This document shows, piece after piece, positions 1-8,600 of a stretch of DNA of 64,000 nt. Below the pieces are notes generated by a model. It made no database searches. It was not told the origin of the DNA and worked only from the letters and a program-made list of their open reading frames with translations. The DNA comes from Halorientalis sp. (lineage in GTDB: Archaea > Halobacteriota > Halobacteria > Halobacteriales > Haloarculaceae), in NCBI RefSeq assembly GCF_028275115.1, contig NZ_JAQCNH010000019.1, positions 1-64,000 on the forward strand. The letters are read 5' to 3'. Position 1 is the first letter of the stretch, and each line of letters begins with the position of its first letter. Both the position numbers and the translations under genes were made by a program.

Positions 1-84
1 TTTCACGTGACGGTCGTCCCCGAAAACTTCGAGTCCCGCACAGCGTCCTCGACCGACGACGCCGATCAGGACGACCGAGAGTAA
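1..84 (+). CDS. C-terminal end of a truncated unknown protein
   Basis: The window opens inside a reading frame that runs 27 codons to a TAA. The fragment begins FHVTVVPENFE and ends in a strongly acidic tail (SSTDDADQDDRE), the usual composition of a haloarchaeal protein end. Too little is visible to name a family. It is on the same strand as the next gene, about 86 bases upstream of that gene's ATG, so it may belong to the same transcription unit. Confidence 0.5.
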   Translation, partial: FHVTVVPENFESRTASSTDDADQDDRE

Positions 85-170
85 AGACAGGTTTTGCCGG
101 TGTCCCGGACGGCCGCCGATATTCCTCCGGGAAAAGAAGCTTCTTGTGCCCGCTCCTGATAGCTGACGAT

Positions 171-1517
171 ATGGGTCTGTTCGATCGGCTTCGTGGCGAC
201 GACGGTCCTCGAGTTGCGTTCTTCGGCATCGACGGGGTTCCGTATCGTATGCTTTCGGAGCACTTCGACGAGTTCGAGAACCTTGCCGCACTGGCAGAGG
301 ACGGTAGCGCGGGGGCCATCGACAGTATCGTGCCCCCCGAATCGAGCGCCTGTTGGCCGTCGCTGACGACCGGGGTCAACCCAGGGGAAACTGGTGTCTA
401 CGGCTTTCAGGATCGAGAAGTCGGTTCGTATGAGACGTACGTCCCGATGGGGCGGGACGTACAGGCCACCCGGGTCTGGGACCGTGTCGAGAACGCCGAC
501 CGGCAGGCGACGGTAATGAACGTCCCGGTCACGTTCCCGCCACAACGTGACGTCCAGCGGATGGTTTCGGGTTTTCTCTCGCCCGGCATCGACAAGGCGG
601 CCTACCCGGACGAACTTCGGGACCACCTCGACGAGATCGACTACCGCATCGACGTGAACGCCAAACTCGGCCACGAGGAAGACAAAAGCGAATTTATCGC
701 CGACGCCCACGAGACCATCGACCGCAACCACGAGGCGTTCAAACACTACGTCGAACAGGACGATTGGGACCTGTTTTTCGGCGTTTACATGACGACCGAC
801 CGCGTCAACCACTTTCTGTTCGAGGACTACGAGAGGGACGGCGAGTACAGAGCGGAGTTCCTCGAGTTCTACCGGAAAGTCGACCGATATCTCGGCGAGA
901 TGCGCGAGCTGCTGCCCGACGACGTGACGATGGTCGTCGCCTCCGACCACGGCTTCACCACGCTGGACTACGAGGTCCACTGTAACGAGTGGCTCGCCCA
1001 GAACGGCTGGCTCAGCTACGAGACCGACGACCACGACGAACTCGGCGACGTCGGCGAAGAGACGATGGCCTACTCGCTTATCCCCGGTCGCTTCTACATC
1101 AATCTTGAGGACCGCGAACCTCGCGGACTCGTCCCGGAGGACGACTACGAGGACGTCCGGGACGAACTCAAGGCGGAACTCGAAGCGCTCGAAGGACCGG
1201 ACGGGAGGAAGGTCGCCGACCGCGTGGTCACTAAGGAAGACGCCTTCCGTGGCGACCACGACGATATCGCGCCCGACCTCACGGTCGTTCCGAACCACGG
1301 TTTCGACCTGAAATCCGGATTCAAAGGCGACGACGACGTGTTCGGCAAGGGGCCACGTAACGGTATGCACAGCTTCGACAACGCCAGCCTGTTCGTCGAC
1401 AACGCCGACGCGCGCATCGAGGACGCCGACCTGCTCGACATCGCGCCGACGCTGATGGACCTGCTCGACCTCGACTACGACCGGACGACCTTCGACGGCT
1501 CGACGCTACTGTCCTGA
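171..1517 (+). CDS. alkaline-phosphatase superfamily phosphodiesterase/nucleotide pyrophosphatase
   Basis: 448 aa with the layout of the type I phosphodiesterase/nucleotide pyrophosphatase family (alkaline phosphatase superfamily). FGIDGVP near residue 20 supplies the first metal Asp. PPESSACWPSLTTG (about residues 55-68) holds the likely nucleophile, probably Ser58. A DHGF motif lies about 60% along and a late GMHSFDN His completes the two-metal site. There is no signal peptide, so it is probably cytoplasmic. Relatives cleave phosphodiesters; the substrate cannot be read here. I chose the ATG at 171 over an upstream in-frame TTG at 144 because family homology begins at MGLFDRL. Confidence 0.85.
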   Translation: MGLFDRLRGDDGPRVAFFGIDGVPYRMLSEHFDEFENLAALAEDGSAGAIDSIVPPESSACWPSLTTGVNPGETGVYGFQDREVGSYETYVPMGRDVQATRVWDRVENADRQATVMNVPVTFPPQRDVQRMVSGFLSPGIDKAAYPDELRDHLDEIDYRIDVNAKLGHEEDKSEFIADAHETIDRNHEAFKHYVEQDDWDLFFGVYMTTDRVNHFLFEDYERDGEYRAEFLEFYRKVDRYLGEMRELLPDDVTMVVASDHGFTTLDYEVHCNEWLAQNGWLSYETDDHDELGDVGEETMAYSLIPGRFYINLEDREPRGLVPEDDYEDVRDELKAELEALEGPDGRKVADRVVTKEDAFRGDHDDIAPDLTVVPNHGFDLKSGFKGDDDVFGKGPRNGMHSFDNASLFVDNADARIEDADLLDIAPTLMDLLDLDYDRTTFDGSTLLS

Positions 1518-1586
1518 ACCGCCGGTCACCGTTTTTCGACCGCTCGTGCTCGATTACCACGCGCTTACTCGCGGGTCGCCTCGCTC

Positions 1587-2006
1587 TCACCGAACGACCG
1601 TCACCGGCACCGGCGCCCGCCGGAACACCGTCTCCGCGACGTTTCCGACCATCAACCGGTCGGCAACCGAGCCACCGTGGCTGCCGAGGACGATTGTGTC
1701 GTAGCCCTCGGCAGTGTCGAGGATCGCCCGCGCCGGATGGCCGGTCCGGACGTTCACGTCCACCTCGGCGTCGTGGTCGACCGCGATCTCGCTGGCCCGG
1801 TCCGCGACCGCCTGGCCGTGTTCCTCGGCCGCCTCCTGCATGTCGTCGGCCAGGGCTATCGACGTGGCCTCTCCCCACAGGAACGACGGCCCGCCGACGA
1901 CGGTCAAAACGGTGACCGCGTCGTCCTCGTCGTCGTACACGTCGAGTGCGTATTCGAGCGCCCGTTCGGCCATCTCGGAGTCGTCCATGGGGACGAGAAC
2001 GTGCAT
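1587..2006 (-). CDS. UspA-type universal stress protein
   Basis: 139 aa, one complete Usp domain. It begins MHVLVPMDDSE, the conserved first strand with its nucleotide-contacting Asp, and ends with GSHGGSVADRLMVGNVAETV, a good match to the G-x2-G-x9-G(S/T) ATP-binding motif, followed by the PVTVVR last strand. Such proteins bind ATP and often sit beside transporters. Here the gene follows the phosphate permease on the same strand after a 36-base gap, so the two are probably co-transcribed and Usp may modulate or report on phosphate transport. That link is inference. Confidence 0.9.
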   Translation of the reverse strand: MHVLVPMDDSEMAERALEYALDVYDDEDDAVTVLTVVGGPSFLWGEATSIALADDMQEAAEEHGQAVADRASEIAVDHDAEVDVNVRTGHPARAILDTAEGYDTIVLGSHGGSVADRLMVGNVAETVFRRAPVPVTVVR

Positions 2007-2042
2007 GCCTGTCCTACGACGGACGTCGACAAACCTGTTGGG

Positions 2043-3290
2043 TCACGCCAGCAGGGTAAAGAGGAGATAGGAGCCGACGACCGACAGCACCGGCGTGAGG
2101 ACCCACAGCGTGACGATTCGGGCCGTCGCGGCGGGGTCGAACAGGCTCTCGGCGGTCACTTCCTCGGGCTCTTCTTTCCCGATTCCGGGAACGTCGACTT
2201 CCTCCGGGGGCTCCGTTGGCGCTTCGGCTTCACCGCTCGCGAGTTCACCGACGGTCGGTCCCGCCCCCTCGTCGGCGGCCGGTGAGGCGGTCAGCGATCC
2301 CGTCCCCAACTCCGCCTCGGCCCTGCCCGGCGGCGAGGGGGTCGCCAGTTCCGCCAGCGTGGCGGTGCGGCTCGCCCGTCCCCAGCCCAGGCCGATGATA
2401 CAGCAGGTCGTACTCACCGCGAGACTCGCCGGGATGCCCAACTGTGAGAGGACGGTGATGATTGTCGCACCGACGAGCGAGACGATCAGCGCCGCCAGAA
2501 TCGGCAGATCTGTGATGTCGTTGCCGACCGTCGCCAGCGTCCGCCGGGCGATGGTGAATCCGCCGAGGCTGATTGCCGCGACGGCCAGCAGGATGCCCTG
2601 ATTCATGCTGATGGAGCCGTTGCCGACCAGCGGCGCGACGGCGTTGGCCACGTTGGACGCCCCCGCGCTGAACCCCATATAGCAGGCGATCACGAGCACC
2701 AGCCCGGCGCCGATCAGGTCCTGTCGTGAGGCGTTCTCGTTGAGTCTGGGCCGTGGGACGGTTCTGGACCGGTCGATCCGTAACAGGGGGCCACTCATCC
2801 GACCGAAAGAGAGGCGAGCGTCAAGATGAGGGTAGAAATAACGGCCGATGAGGGCACCGACGCCGAAGCCGAGTAGCGGCGCGACGATCCACGCCGAGAC
2901 GATGGTGAACATCAGCGCTCCGTCGAGCGTCCCGGTCGCCAGCCCCAGACCGACGATGGCACCGACCGCTGTCATCGATGTGGAGGCGGGGACGCCATAG
3001 ATGTTCGAGACTAGAAGCGCCAGTCCCGTAAAAAAGAGGACCCCGACGCTGGCGGTCGGCGAGAACTGTGCGGCCGGGACGATGCCGTCGCTCATGGTGT
3101 CGATGACGTTGCGCCCGACGGTCCACGCACCCACGAAGGCAAAGCCAGTGAACAGCGCCGCTGCGGTGGTCTTCCTGACGACTCGGCTGCCTACCGCTGG
3201 CCCGAACGCGACACCGGTCGACGAACCGCCGATGTTGTAGCCGACGAACGCTGCGACGAGCAGGCCGACGACGACGAGTGCCGTGACCAT
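2043..3290 (-). CDS. PiT-family inorganic phosphate permease
   Basis: 415 aa integral membrane protein of the PiT (Pho-4) family, which imports phosphate with a cation. The duplicated signature is visible as GGSSTGVAFGPAVGSR with YGVPASTSMTAVGAIVG in the N half, and GASNVANAVAPLVGNGSISM with LGIPASLAVSTTCCIIG in the C half. A hydrophilic acidic loop of roughly 100 residues separates most helices from a final transmembrane segment (WVLTPVLSVVGSYLLFTLL). The start is the ATG at 3290. A uspA-like gene follows immediately. The loop is rich in Ala, Glu and Pro and is likely cytoplasmic and regulatory. Confidence 0.92.
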   Translation of the reverse strand: MVTALVVVGLLVAAFVGYNIGGSSTGVAFGPAVGSRVVRKTTAAALFTGFAFVGAWTVGRNVIDTMSDGIVPAAQFSPTASVGVLFFTGLALLVSNIYGVPASTSMTAVGAIVGLGLATGTLDGALMFTIVSAWIVAPLLGFGVGALIGRYFYPHLDARLSFGRMSGPLLRIDRSRTVPRPRLNENASRQDLIGAGLVLVIACYMGFSAGASNVANAVAPLVGNGSISMNQGILLAVAAISLGGFTIARRTLATVGNDITDLPILAALIVSLVGATIITVLSQLGIPASLAVSTTCCIIGLGWGRASRTATLAELATPSPPGRAEAELGTGSLTASPAADEGAGPTVGELASGEAEAPTEPPEEVDVPGIGKEEPEEVTAESLFDPAATARIVTLWVLTPVLSVVGSYLLFTLLA

Positions 3291-3409
3291 CGATTCGTTT
3301 GGCGTATGGAGCCAGCCCTTTTGAGGTTTGGTGCCTCGTCACCGGGCACCCGAACTGTCTGCCGCGTGTCTGACGGGTCGTTTTGTGGACCGGTCACGTA
3401 TCCCCCCGC

Positions 3410-4300
3410 ATGACAAATCTGACGAACGTCTACGACGGCGGCGTCGTGGGTCGACGGCGGCGAGTCCTCGGGCTGTCGCTGTTCGGCCTCGGGACGGTGA
3501 TGGTCGTCGCTGCCATCGCCGTCGCGACGACGGGGCTATCCGACCTATTCGGCCTCACGACCTTCGGCGCGCGGGAGTTGGCCGGCGTCCTCGCGGGGCT
3601 GGGATTACCGGCGGCCTTCCTCGGTAGCTTCACCGTCCTCCCCGCTTCGCGGCGCGCTAGGGCCGCGGCCGTAATCGGGGCGAGCCTCTCGGTGTTCGGC
3701 GTTGTTCTGTTCCGTGCGGCCTATCCCTACCGGTGGGTCGGCTCGACGAGCGGTCCGGGCCTCACCCTGCCTGTCGTCGTCGTCTACCTCCTCGGGACGC
3801 TCACGCTGTTCTGGTGTCTGTTCCTCGCCGTCGCCAAGTTCAAAACTCGCACCGACCCCGGCGGCACGGTCCGGATGGAGGTGACTGACGAGGGAACCAC
3901 GCGCATCCTCGAAGTCACCGGCTCCGTCCCCGGCTTGGGCGGGATCGGCCTGTTCGGCCGGAACCCCGACGGCGAGGTCCAGACACAGACCAACCCCACT
4001 GGAGGCGACGACAGTGATGTCCTCTACGCACGCGAAGAGACCACCACCCCGACTGGCGGCCAGCAGGCCGCGAGCGACGGCGGCGCAGCGGCTCAGCGGG
4101 GTGGGATAGACGACGCTGAACCCGTCCCGGACGAGGTTGTCGAGGCCGCCTCAACCCGCGGCCAGCCCGACGCCTACTGTGGCAACTGTGAACACTTTCA
4201 GTACGTTCGGGTCAACGACGAGATCCGCCCCGCCTGCACCCTCCACACCGAGGTTATGAACGACATGGAGGCCTGCGACGAGTGGCGGGCCAACAACTGA
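3410..4300 (+). CDS. haloarchaeal membrane protein with C-terminal Cys-rich tail
   Basis: 296 aa. The N half has four to five hydrophobic segments (for example GLSLFGLGTVMVVAAIAVAT and VVVYLLGTLTLFWCLFLAVA). A soluble region follows with a glycine/acid-rich linker, then a tail with YCGNCEHFQYV and a later ACTLH and MEACDEW: four Cys that could bind one zinc. I recognise it only as a conserved haloarchaeal membrane protein (DUF7139-like, from memory). The start is the ATG at 3410; an in-frame TTG at 3383 precedes it. It is transcribed away from the phosphate permease gene. Confidence 0.75.
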   Translation: MTNLTNVYDGGVVGRRRRVLGLSLFGLGTVMVVAAIAVATTGLSDLFGLTTFGARELAGVLAGLGLPAAFLGSFTVLPASRRARAAAVIGASLSVFGVVLFRAAYPYRWVGSTSGPGLTLPVVVVYLLGTLTLFWCLFLAVAKFKTRTDPGGTVRMEVTDEGTTRILEVTGSVPGLGGIGLFGRNPDGEVQTQTNPTGGDDSDVLYAREETTTPTGGQQAASDGGAAAQRGGIDDAEPVPDEVVEAASTRGQPDAYCGNCEHFQYVRVNDEIRPACTLHTEVMNDMEACDEWRANN

Positions 4301-4323
4301 CCCCGTCGCCCCGCCGGTCTGTC

Positions 4324-4336
4324 GCTCCGCTTTTTT
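4324..4336. terminator. T-tract terminator between convergent genes
   Basis: A run of seven T (ctccgcttttttt) lies directly after the stop of the membrane protein gene and before the stop of the convergent decayed channel gene. Archaeal RNA polymerase terminates at T-tracts, and no strong stem precedes it. It would stop plus-strand transcripts. Confidence 0.5.
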
Positions 4337-4909
4337 TACCTGGTCTCGACGTCCCGATTGACGACCACCAGCCGGTCACCGCTGTCCAGCTCGAACCGGC
4401 TCTTCCGGAGTCCGAGCTCGTCGACGACGCCCGTCCCTGCGCTCGTCGTGACGGTGTCGCCGCGGTTGAAATCCGGGGCGCGAAGCAGGAAGACGCCTGC
4501 TACCGTGTCCTCAATCACCTCCGAGAGGGCGTAGGAGGCGCCCAGCGCGATGGACCCGACTGCGGCCCCGAGACTCGCAGCCAGGCTGCCGAGACCGACG
4601 ACGTCCAACAGTGCGAGGCTGGCTCCGAACCAGGGCGAGATGCGCACGAGCGGCACGATCAGACCGACGACGAGCCCCTGTTCGGTGGGTCTGGTTCTGG
4701 ACAAAACCGGCCGGAGGACGGCCGTCACCGCCTCGCTGCTGACGTACGCGAGGACGGCAGAGACGACGCCGCCAAGCAACTGGGGACGCCCCGACGAGAC
4801 CGGCCACGAACGCCTCGAACGCCCTCAGTACCGGTTCCGAGAGTTACAGGGTCTGGCTCGCGGCTCGCTCAAGCGATGGAACGGTGATACCGATTGTCCC
4901 AGCGGCCAT
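4336..4909 (-). pseudogene. decayed MscS-like mechanosensitive channel
   Basis: Read on the minus strand from ATG 4909, the frame gives MAAGTIGITVPSLERAASQT, then an in-frame TAA at 4844-4846, then the same frame continues as LSEPVLRAFEAFVAGLVGAS. After a C-run near 4789 the homology moves to the next frame as QLLGGVVSAVLAYVSS and ends with the MscS-type transmembrane segment and beta domain (EDTVAGVFLLRAPDFNRGDT, then RFELDSGDRLVVVNRDVE). The 574-base span is 3n+1, so one extra C explains the shift. One nonsense codon plus one frameshift argue for a pseudogene. The C-terminal 147 codons could still be made from a TTG at 4779. Confidence 0.7.
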
Positions 4910-5209
4910 CGCCGAGTGGCACCCGGTGCCCGGGAGTGTCTCCGCGACCCGTGTGTAGACCACAACCAGTGTAACCAGTCCGAGGCCAGCGCCAAACGCG
5001 AAGGGAACGAGGAAATCAAAACGGACGAGACAACCCGACGCTAGCGGCCCCAGCGCCGTCTCGACCACCTCCGTGATGTCGACGCCGCCGGCGATGGACA
5101 GCGGTAGCACGACGGCCAGAGATGGGCCGGCAACCGCGTCAGCCGTCCGCGCCAGCGCGAGAATCAGCATCCGACGGTCCGTCCCGAACGTCTGTCCATA
5201 TGAAGGCAC
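4910..5209 (-). pseudogene. remnant of an MFS transporter (internal deletion)
   Basis: From a GTG at 5209 the frame reads MPSYGQTFGTDRRMLILALA and ADAVAGPSLAVVLPLSIAGG, which looks like the N terminus and first helix of a haloarchaeal major facilitator transporter. It then jumps within about 25 residues to text typical of the last helix and tail (LVPFAFGAGLGLVTLVVVYT, RVAETLPG). A full MFS protein has about 380 or more residues; only about 100 remain, so roughly ten helices are missing. The frame runs on into the decayed channel gene. I infer a large internal deletion. Confidence 0.6.
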
Positions 5210-5283
5210 TCTTTGTGCGGTCGCTGTGGTCCGACCCCCGGAGTTCCCGCAGACCGGCGCCGATTGCTGTGTAATCCGAGGGG

Positions 5284-5289
5284 TTTTAT
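5284..5289 (+). promoter_or_regulatory. TATA box for tfs
   Basis: TTTTAT lies about 30 bases upstream of the tfs ATG, the spacing that puts transcription start at or just before the start codon (leaderless mRNA). Confidence 0.55.
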
Positions 5290-5316
5290 GGGGCCATCGT
5301 GTAATCGAAAGCTAAC

Positions 5317-5640
5317 ATGGAGTTCTGTGACGAGTGCGGTTCGATGATGAAAACTGACGACGGAATGTGGATCTGCGGAAGCTGTGGGCACGAGACCCCT
5401 CGCGACGAGGAGACCGAAATGGCGATGACGTCCATCCAGTCCCAGGAGGAAAGCGAAGTCATCGACACCTCCGAGGTGGAGGCCGAGGACATGGGACCGA
5501 CCACCGAGACCCGCTGTCCGGAGTGTGGCAACGACCGCGCGTTCTGGGAGATGAAACAGATCCGTGCCGCCGACGAGAGCGAAACCCGGTTTTTTACCTG
5601 CACCGAGTGTAGCCACAAGTGGCGTGAAGACGATCACTGA
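5317..5640 (+). CDS. tfs: transcription elongation/cleavage factor TFS
   Basis: 107 aa, the usual length of archaeal TFS, related to TFIIS and the RPB9/RPC11 subunits. The N-terminal zinc ribbon has CDECG and CGSCG. The C-terminal TFIIS-type ribbon has CPECGN and CTECSHKW, with the acidic hairpin RAADESETRFF whose Asp-Glu pair reaches the polymerase active site and stimulates RNA cleavage in stalled complexes. The linker is acidic. The next gene starts 3 bases after the stop, so the two are almost certainly co-transcribed. A leaderless start at 5317 fits the TATA box at 5284. Confidence 0.95.
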   Translation: MEFCDECGSMMKTDDGMWICGSCGHETPRDEETEMAMTSIQSQEESEVIDTSEVEAEDMGPTTETRCPECGNDRAFWEMKQIRAADESETRFFTCTECSHKWREDDH

Positions 5641-5643
5641 CGG

Positions 5644-6243
5644 ATGAGCGGTGACGGAACCCCGCGGGTGCCCGAGGACGCCCTCGACGGTTGGGCCGTC
5701 ACCGACAGGTCGAGCGAAACCGTCTTCGAGTTGCCGGTCGCCCGCGTCGTCGGCCACACTGCCGTCTACGACGACGAGGACCTCCGGTCTGCGGTGAGCG
5801 GTCTCACCGGAGGAACCGTCGACCGCATGTGGCGGTTTTTTTTTGCGACCCGACTCGAGTTCACCCCGGCGCTCCCACCGGCCGTCGGCCCGGCGGCCGT
5901 GTTCACCACCGTCCGCACACAGGCAAACAGCGTGTTCAAGAACCGACTGCAGGACCGTGGCTTCGGCGAGGTGTCGAAGGCCGGTCACGACCGGATTCGT
6001 GTGGACAGCGGCGACCGCGCCTCGCTGCAGGCCTACGAGGCCGCTATCGAGACCAGCGTCGTGGACGTGCCCGTCGAGGGGTACCTCGCCGTCTGGTCGA
6101 CCGGCGGCGAGTTCCGTCTCGCCGGCGGCGCCTATCCTGCGGCGTCGCTCTCTGACCTGCTGGGCATCTCGATTCCCGGCATTGACATCGACCCCAACTC
6201 GTTCCGTCAGGAGCTGATTTCGATCGTCAAATCCGTTCGTTGA
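5644..6243 (+). CDS. conserved haloarchaeal protein of unknown function
   Basis: 199 aa, soluble, with no motif I can assign. It starts 3 bases after tfs and so is probably translated from the tfs mRNA. Visible features are a central Phe-rich strand (WRFFFATRLEFTPALP), an Arg/Asn-rich helix (FKNRLQDRGFGEV) and a C-terminal segment (ISIPGIDIDPNSFRQELISI). An unbroken run of nine T at 5836-5844 encodes the three Phe. Such a run is rare in this GC-rich genome and could cause slippage or partial termination. Coding is supported by the composition and by the tight operon spacing. Confidence 0.75.
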   Translation: MSGDGTPRVPEDALDGWAVTDRSSETVFELPVARVVGHTAVYDDEDLRSAVSGLTGGTVDRMWRFFFATRLEFTPALPPAVGPAAVFTTVRTQANSVFKNRLQDRGFGEVSKAGHDRIRVDSGDRASLQAYEAAIETSVVDVPVEGYLAVWSTGGEFRLAGGAYPAASLSDLLGISIPGIDIDPNSFRQELISIVKSVR

Positions 6244-6303
6244 GCCGCTCTGAACGCCGCGACACACACCAGTCGCCAGCAACTCGGTCCGCCCGTTACC
6301 GAG

Positions 6304-6636
6304 CTACCGACGCACCCGCCCGGGCGCTGCATCGGCGCCGAGCAACGCCACTCGGGTCTCTCCGACGTACACCTCCGCCGTGTACCCGCCGGCCCGGAGC
6401 ATCGTGTCGAGTCGTTTCAGCGTTTCGCCCTCCGTTCGGACGATACGGACAGCCTCCCGGAACCGCTCGATCTCGATGTGGACCGGCCTGCCGACCGACG
6501 GGAGACGCAGGCGCGCGTCGTCGATGTCGACCAGTAGGTTGACGGCCGCCTCCACCGCGGGCGCAGCCGCTATCGTGAGTGCACTGTCGACCACTTCGAG
6601 ACGCCCCGGCCGGTCCGGGTCGCGTCGGTCGGACAC
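6304..6636 (-). CDS. conserved haloarchaeal hypothetical protein
   Basis: 110 aa with a GTG start at 6636, following the tRNA methyltransferase gene (stop 6640-6642) almost without a gap. The protein is soluble, with a hydrophobic core of alternating strands (VDSALTIAAAPAVEAAVNLL, ARLRLPSVGRPVHIEIERF) and a basic end. No family motif is recognised. Its position as third gene of the NAC-trmI unit suggests co-expression with translation or RNA-modification functions, but nothing in the sequence proves a role. Confidence 0.65.
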   Translation of the reverse strand: MSDRRDPDRPGRLEVVDSALTIAAAPAVEAAVNLLVDIDDARLRLPSVGRPVHIEIERFREAVRIVRTEGETLKRLDTMLRAGGYTAEVYVGETRVALLGADAAPGRVRR

Positions 6637-6639
6637 GGC

Positions 6640-7359
6640 TCACTCCCGGCGAGCGAACGTCAGGAAGCCGGTGTGGCCGACGCCCGCCGTCGACGGCCGA
6701 GACCCCCGCTCGTCGAAGTCCATCTGCCGCTGGATCGTTTCCAGCGTCTCGACGCCCTCCAACCCGACACCGCGGGCGGCCCGGACGGCCTCCCGCGTCC
6801 CCTCCACGAACGGTGAGTACACTGCGAGGCAGCCGCCGGGCGTCAGCAGATCCGCGGCGTGTTCGACCACCGTCGGTGCGTCCTCGGTGTCGAGCGTCAG
6901 CACGTCCACCGGCCCGACGTCAAGTTCGGCCGTCACGTCGCCCGTCCGCACGTCAACCTGCTCGGCGACGCCGGCCAGTTCCATGTTCTCGCGTGCCACC
7001 TCGGCGAACTCGGAGTCGCGTTCGTAGGTGGTCACCTCGGCTCCGGCCCGCCCCATGTACGCCGCAAGCACGCCGGTTCCCGTCCCCGCGTCCAGCACCG
7101 TGTCGCCCGCCGAGACGCCGGTGTGGCCCATGATAAGTCCGACGTCGCGGGGCATCATCGGTGCGCCCGTGCGCTCGAAGTGATTGAAACAGTCCGGGCC
7201 CCTGAGTTCACGAACGGTGAACGCCTCGTCGAGGTGCGTGGTAACGACCTCGCCCGCTGTGGCGTCCTCGGGTACCTCGAGAATCCCCAGATCCGTCTCT
7301 AGGGTCTCGCCCCGTTCCAGGAGATACTCGCGGTCGTTCCGGACCAGAAGCAGCGCCAC
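6640..7359 (-). CDS. trmI: tRNA (adenine-N1)-methyltransferase, TrmI type
   Basis: 239 aa class I SAM-dependent methyltransferase of the archaeal TrmI family, which methylates N1 of adenosines 57/58 in the tRNA T-loop. The N-terminal beta domain is followed by PMMPRDVGLIMGHTG and the SAM-binding VLDAGTGTGVLAAYMGRAGA; acidic YERDSEF follows as motif II and DVLTLDTEDAP as motif IV. The GTG start at 7359 sits one base before the stop of the upstream NAC gene. Coupling of NAC and TrmI in one unit is common in archaea as I recall. Confidence 0.9.
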   Translation of the reverse strand: MALLLVRNDREYLLERGETLETDLGILEVPEDATAGEVVTTHLDEAFTVRELRGPDCFNHFERTGAPMMPRDVGLIMGHTGVSAGDTVLDAGTGTGVLAAYMGRAGAEVTTYERDSEFAEVARENMELAGVAEQVDVRTGDVTAELDVGPVDVLTLDTEDAPTVVEHAADLLTPGGCLAVYSPFVEGTREAVRAARGVGLEGVETLETIQRQMDFDERGSRPSTAGVGHTGFLTFARRE

Positions 7360-7360
7360 G

Positions 7361-7744
7361 CTACTCCAGGCGCTCGACGGCCGCCGCGAGGTTGCCGTCC
7401 TCCGCCTCGAGGGCCTCGCGCGCGTCGTCCTCGCTCACACCGGCGCGGTTAGCGACAATCTCGACGTCGGCGTCGGGAATGCCATCGCTGTCACCGCTCC
7501 CGCTAGGATCACCGCCCTCGATTGCCGACCCGTCGCCAGCCTCGCGGGACTCGGGCGTGCCGATGACTTGGTACGTCTCCTGGCCCTGGGCGTCCATCCG
7601 CTGCACTTCGGCGTCAGTGAAGACAAGTTCCTCCTCGGCTGTGCGGATGACGACTTCCTCGGCGTCGAGTTCCTCGATGTCGATGCCGAACTGGTCCATC
7701 ATCTGTTGCATCTTCTGCGGATCGAAGCCGCCTCCTCCGAACAT
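7361..7744 (-). CDS. nac: archaeal nascent polypeptide-associated complex protein
   Basis: 127 aa. The N-terminal [20 protein letters not shown] leads into the NAC beta-barrel ([27 protein letters not shown]), then an acidic, Gly/Ser-rich linker, then a C-terminal UBA domain ([20 protein letters not shown]). This is the archaeal homodimeric NAC layout, a chaperone at the ribosome exit tunnel. I chose ATG 7744 because the NAC signature begins there and a GGGGTTTTCC promoter-like element lies about 25 bases upstream (7765-7775). trmI follows directly. Confidence 0.93.
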   Translation of the reverse strand: MFGGGGFDPQKMQQMMDQFGIDIEELDAEEVVIRTAEEELVFTDAEVQRMDAQGQETYQVIGTPESREAGDGSAIEGGDPSGSGDSDGIPDADVEIVANRAGVSEDDAREALEAEDGNLAAAVERLE

Positions 7745-7920
7745 ACTCGGAGGTTGCGGCGCTGGCGGAAAACCCCTTCGGGACCACCTTTTTCCGCCTC
7801 GGGTTCGCGGCAAGGCCGCGACTCACTCGGCGCAAAAGTGGGTGAAAAAGCGGAACTCGGGCCGCGCACGAGTTCCGGTGCTGTGTGAGCGCCTCCACAA
7901 CCGCACCACCACCGCCCTGC

Positions 7921-8433
7921 TCACCCCTCTACCTCCGTCCCGTCCGCGTCCGTCTCGCCATCCTCGGCCGGCCCGACCCCGTGGCGCACGAACACGGCCA
8001 TCCCTGTCTCGAAATCTAGCATGTCCCAGCCAGACAGTTCGGCGCGGCCAACGCCGAGCAGGGTGTCGTCGTCGCGGACGACCGCCACTTCGTCGCCCGG
8101 CCGGACCGCCGGGTCGGCCTGCTGGACGAACTTCGCGAAGGTGTTGCGCCCCTCCCGAACGAACGGGTCGCTGTCCTCGCCGACGACGACCCGATAGGCC
8201 GGCCCGTCGAGCGCGTCGAGCAGCCGTCGCGCCCCTGCTGGACTGAGTGTGAACCGGCCATCGACGGCGTACGTCACCAGCCGACCGGCGTCGGCGACGA
8301 CCTGCTGTGGCCGGCCGGAACTCGTCCGATACACCTCCAAGTCCTCGTCGGGCGGAAAGAGCGCCTCGCCCGCGCTCGCACCGAACTGGTAGTCTGCGAC
8401 CCGGCGGAGCGTCCGCCCGTCCTCGTTGTTCAT
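7921..8433 (-). CDS. PUA-domain RNA-binding protein
   Basis: 170 aa. The C half is a PUA domain (FVQQADPAVRPGDEVAVVRD, then TLLGVGRAELSGWDMLDFET and GMAVFVRHG), the RNA-binding fold also found at the end of archaeosine and pseudouridine enzymes. The N half matches the short domain (RTLRRVADYQFGASAGEALF) that precedes PUA in stand-alone archaeal PUA proteins. Its exact RNA target is unknown. ATG 8433 is chosen because homology starts with the RTLRRVADYQF block. It lies upstream of nac on the same strand, separated by about 175 bases that include the nac promoter. Confidence 0.85.
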   Translation of the reverse strand: MNNEDGRTLRRVADYQFGASAGEALFPPDEDLEVYRTSSGRPQQVVADAGRLVTYAVDGRFTLSPAGARRLLDALDGPAYRVVVGEDSDPFVREGRNTFAKFVQQADPAVRPGDEVAVVRDDDTLLGVGRAELSGWDMLDFETGMAVFVRHGVGPAEDGETDADGTEVEG

Positions 8434-8567
8434 TGCGTTTTCGTTTCCGAGCCAACGACTAAACACCTTCCACCCGTGGCAGAGTCCGTGAACTGCGTTA
8501 CCAATCCACGTGATACTTCCATACTGTCACGAATTATCACTGCCCTCGCTGGCGGTTTTTGGATGGA

Positions 8568-8573
8568 TTTATA
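8568..8573 (+). promoter_or_regulatory. TATA box for a 60-aa membrane protein
   Basis: TTTATA 28-33 bases before ATG 8601, in an AT-rich patch, fits a leaderless transcript. Confidence 0.55.
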
Positions 8574-8600
8574 CGCTATAATTACATAGCTCGGAACAAC

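Noticed and set aside
5164-6282. 372-codon minus-strand frame
   Set aside because: It is antisense to tfs and its partner gene and shows no recognisable domain.
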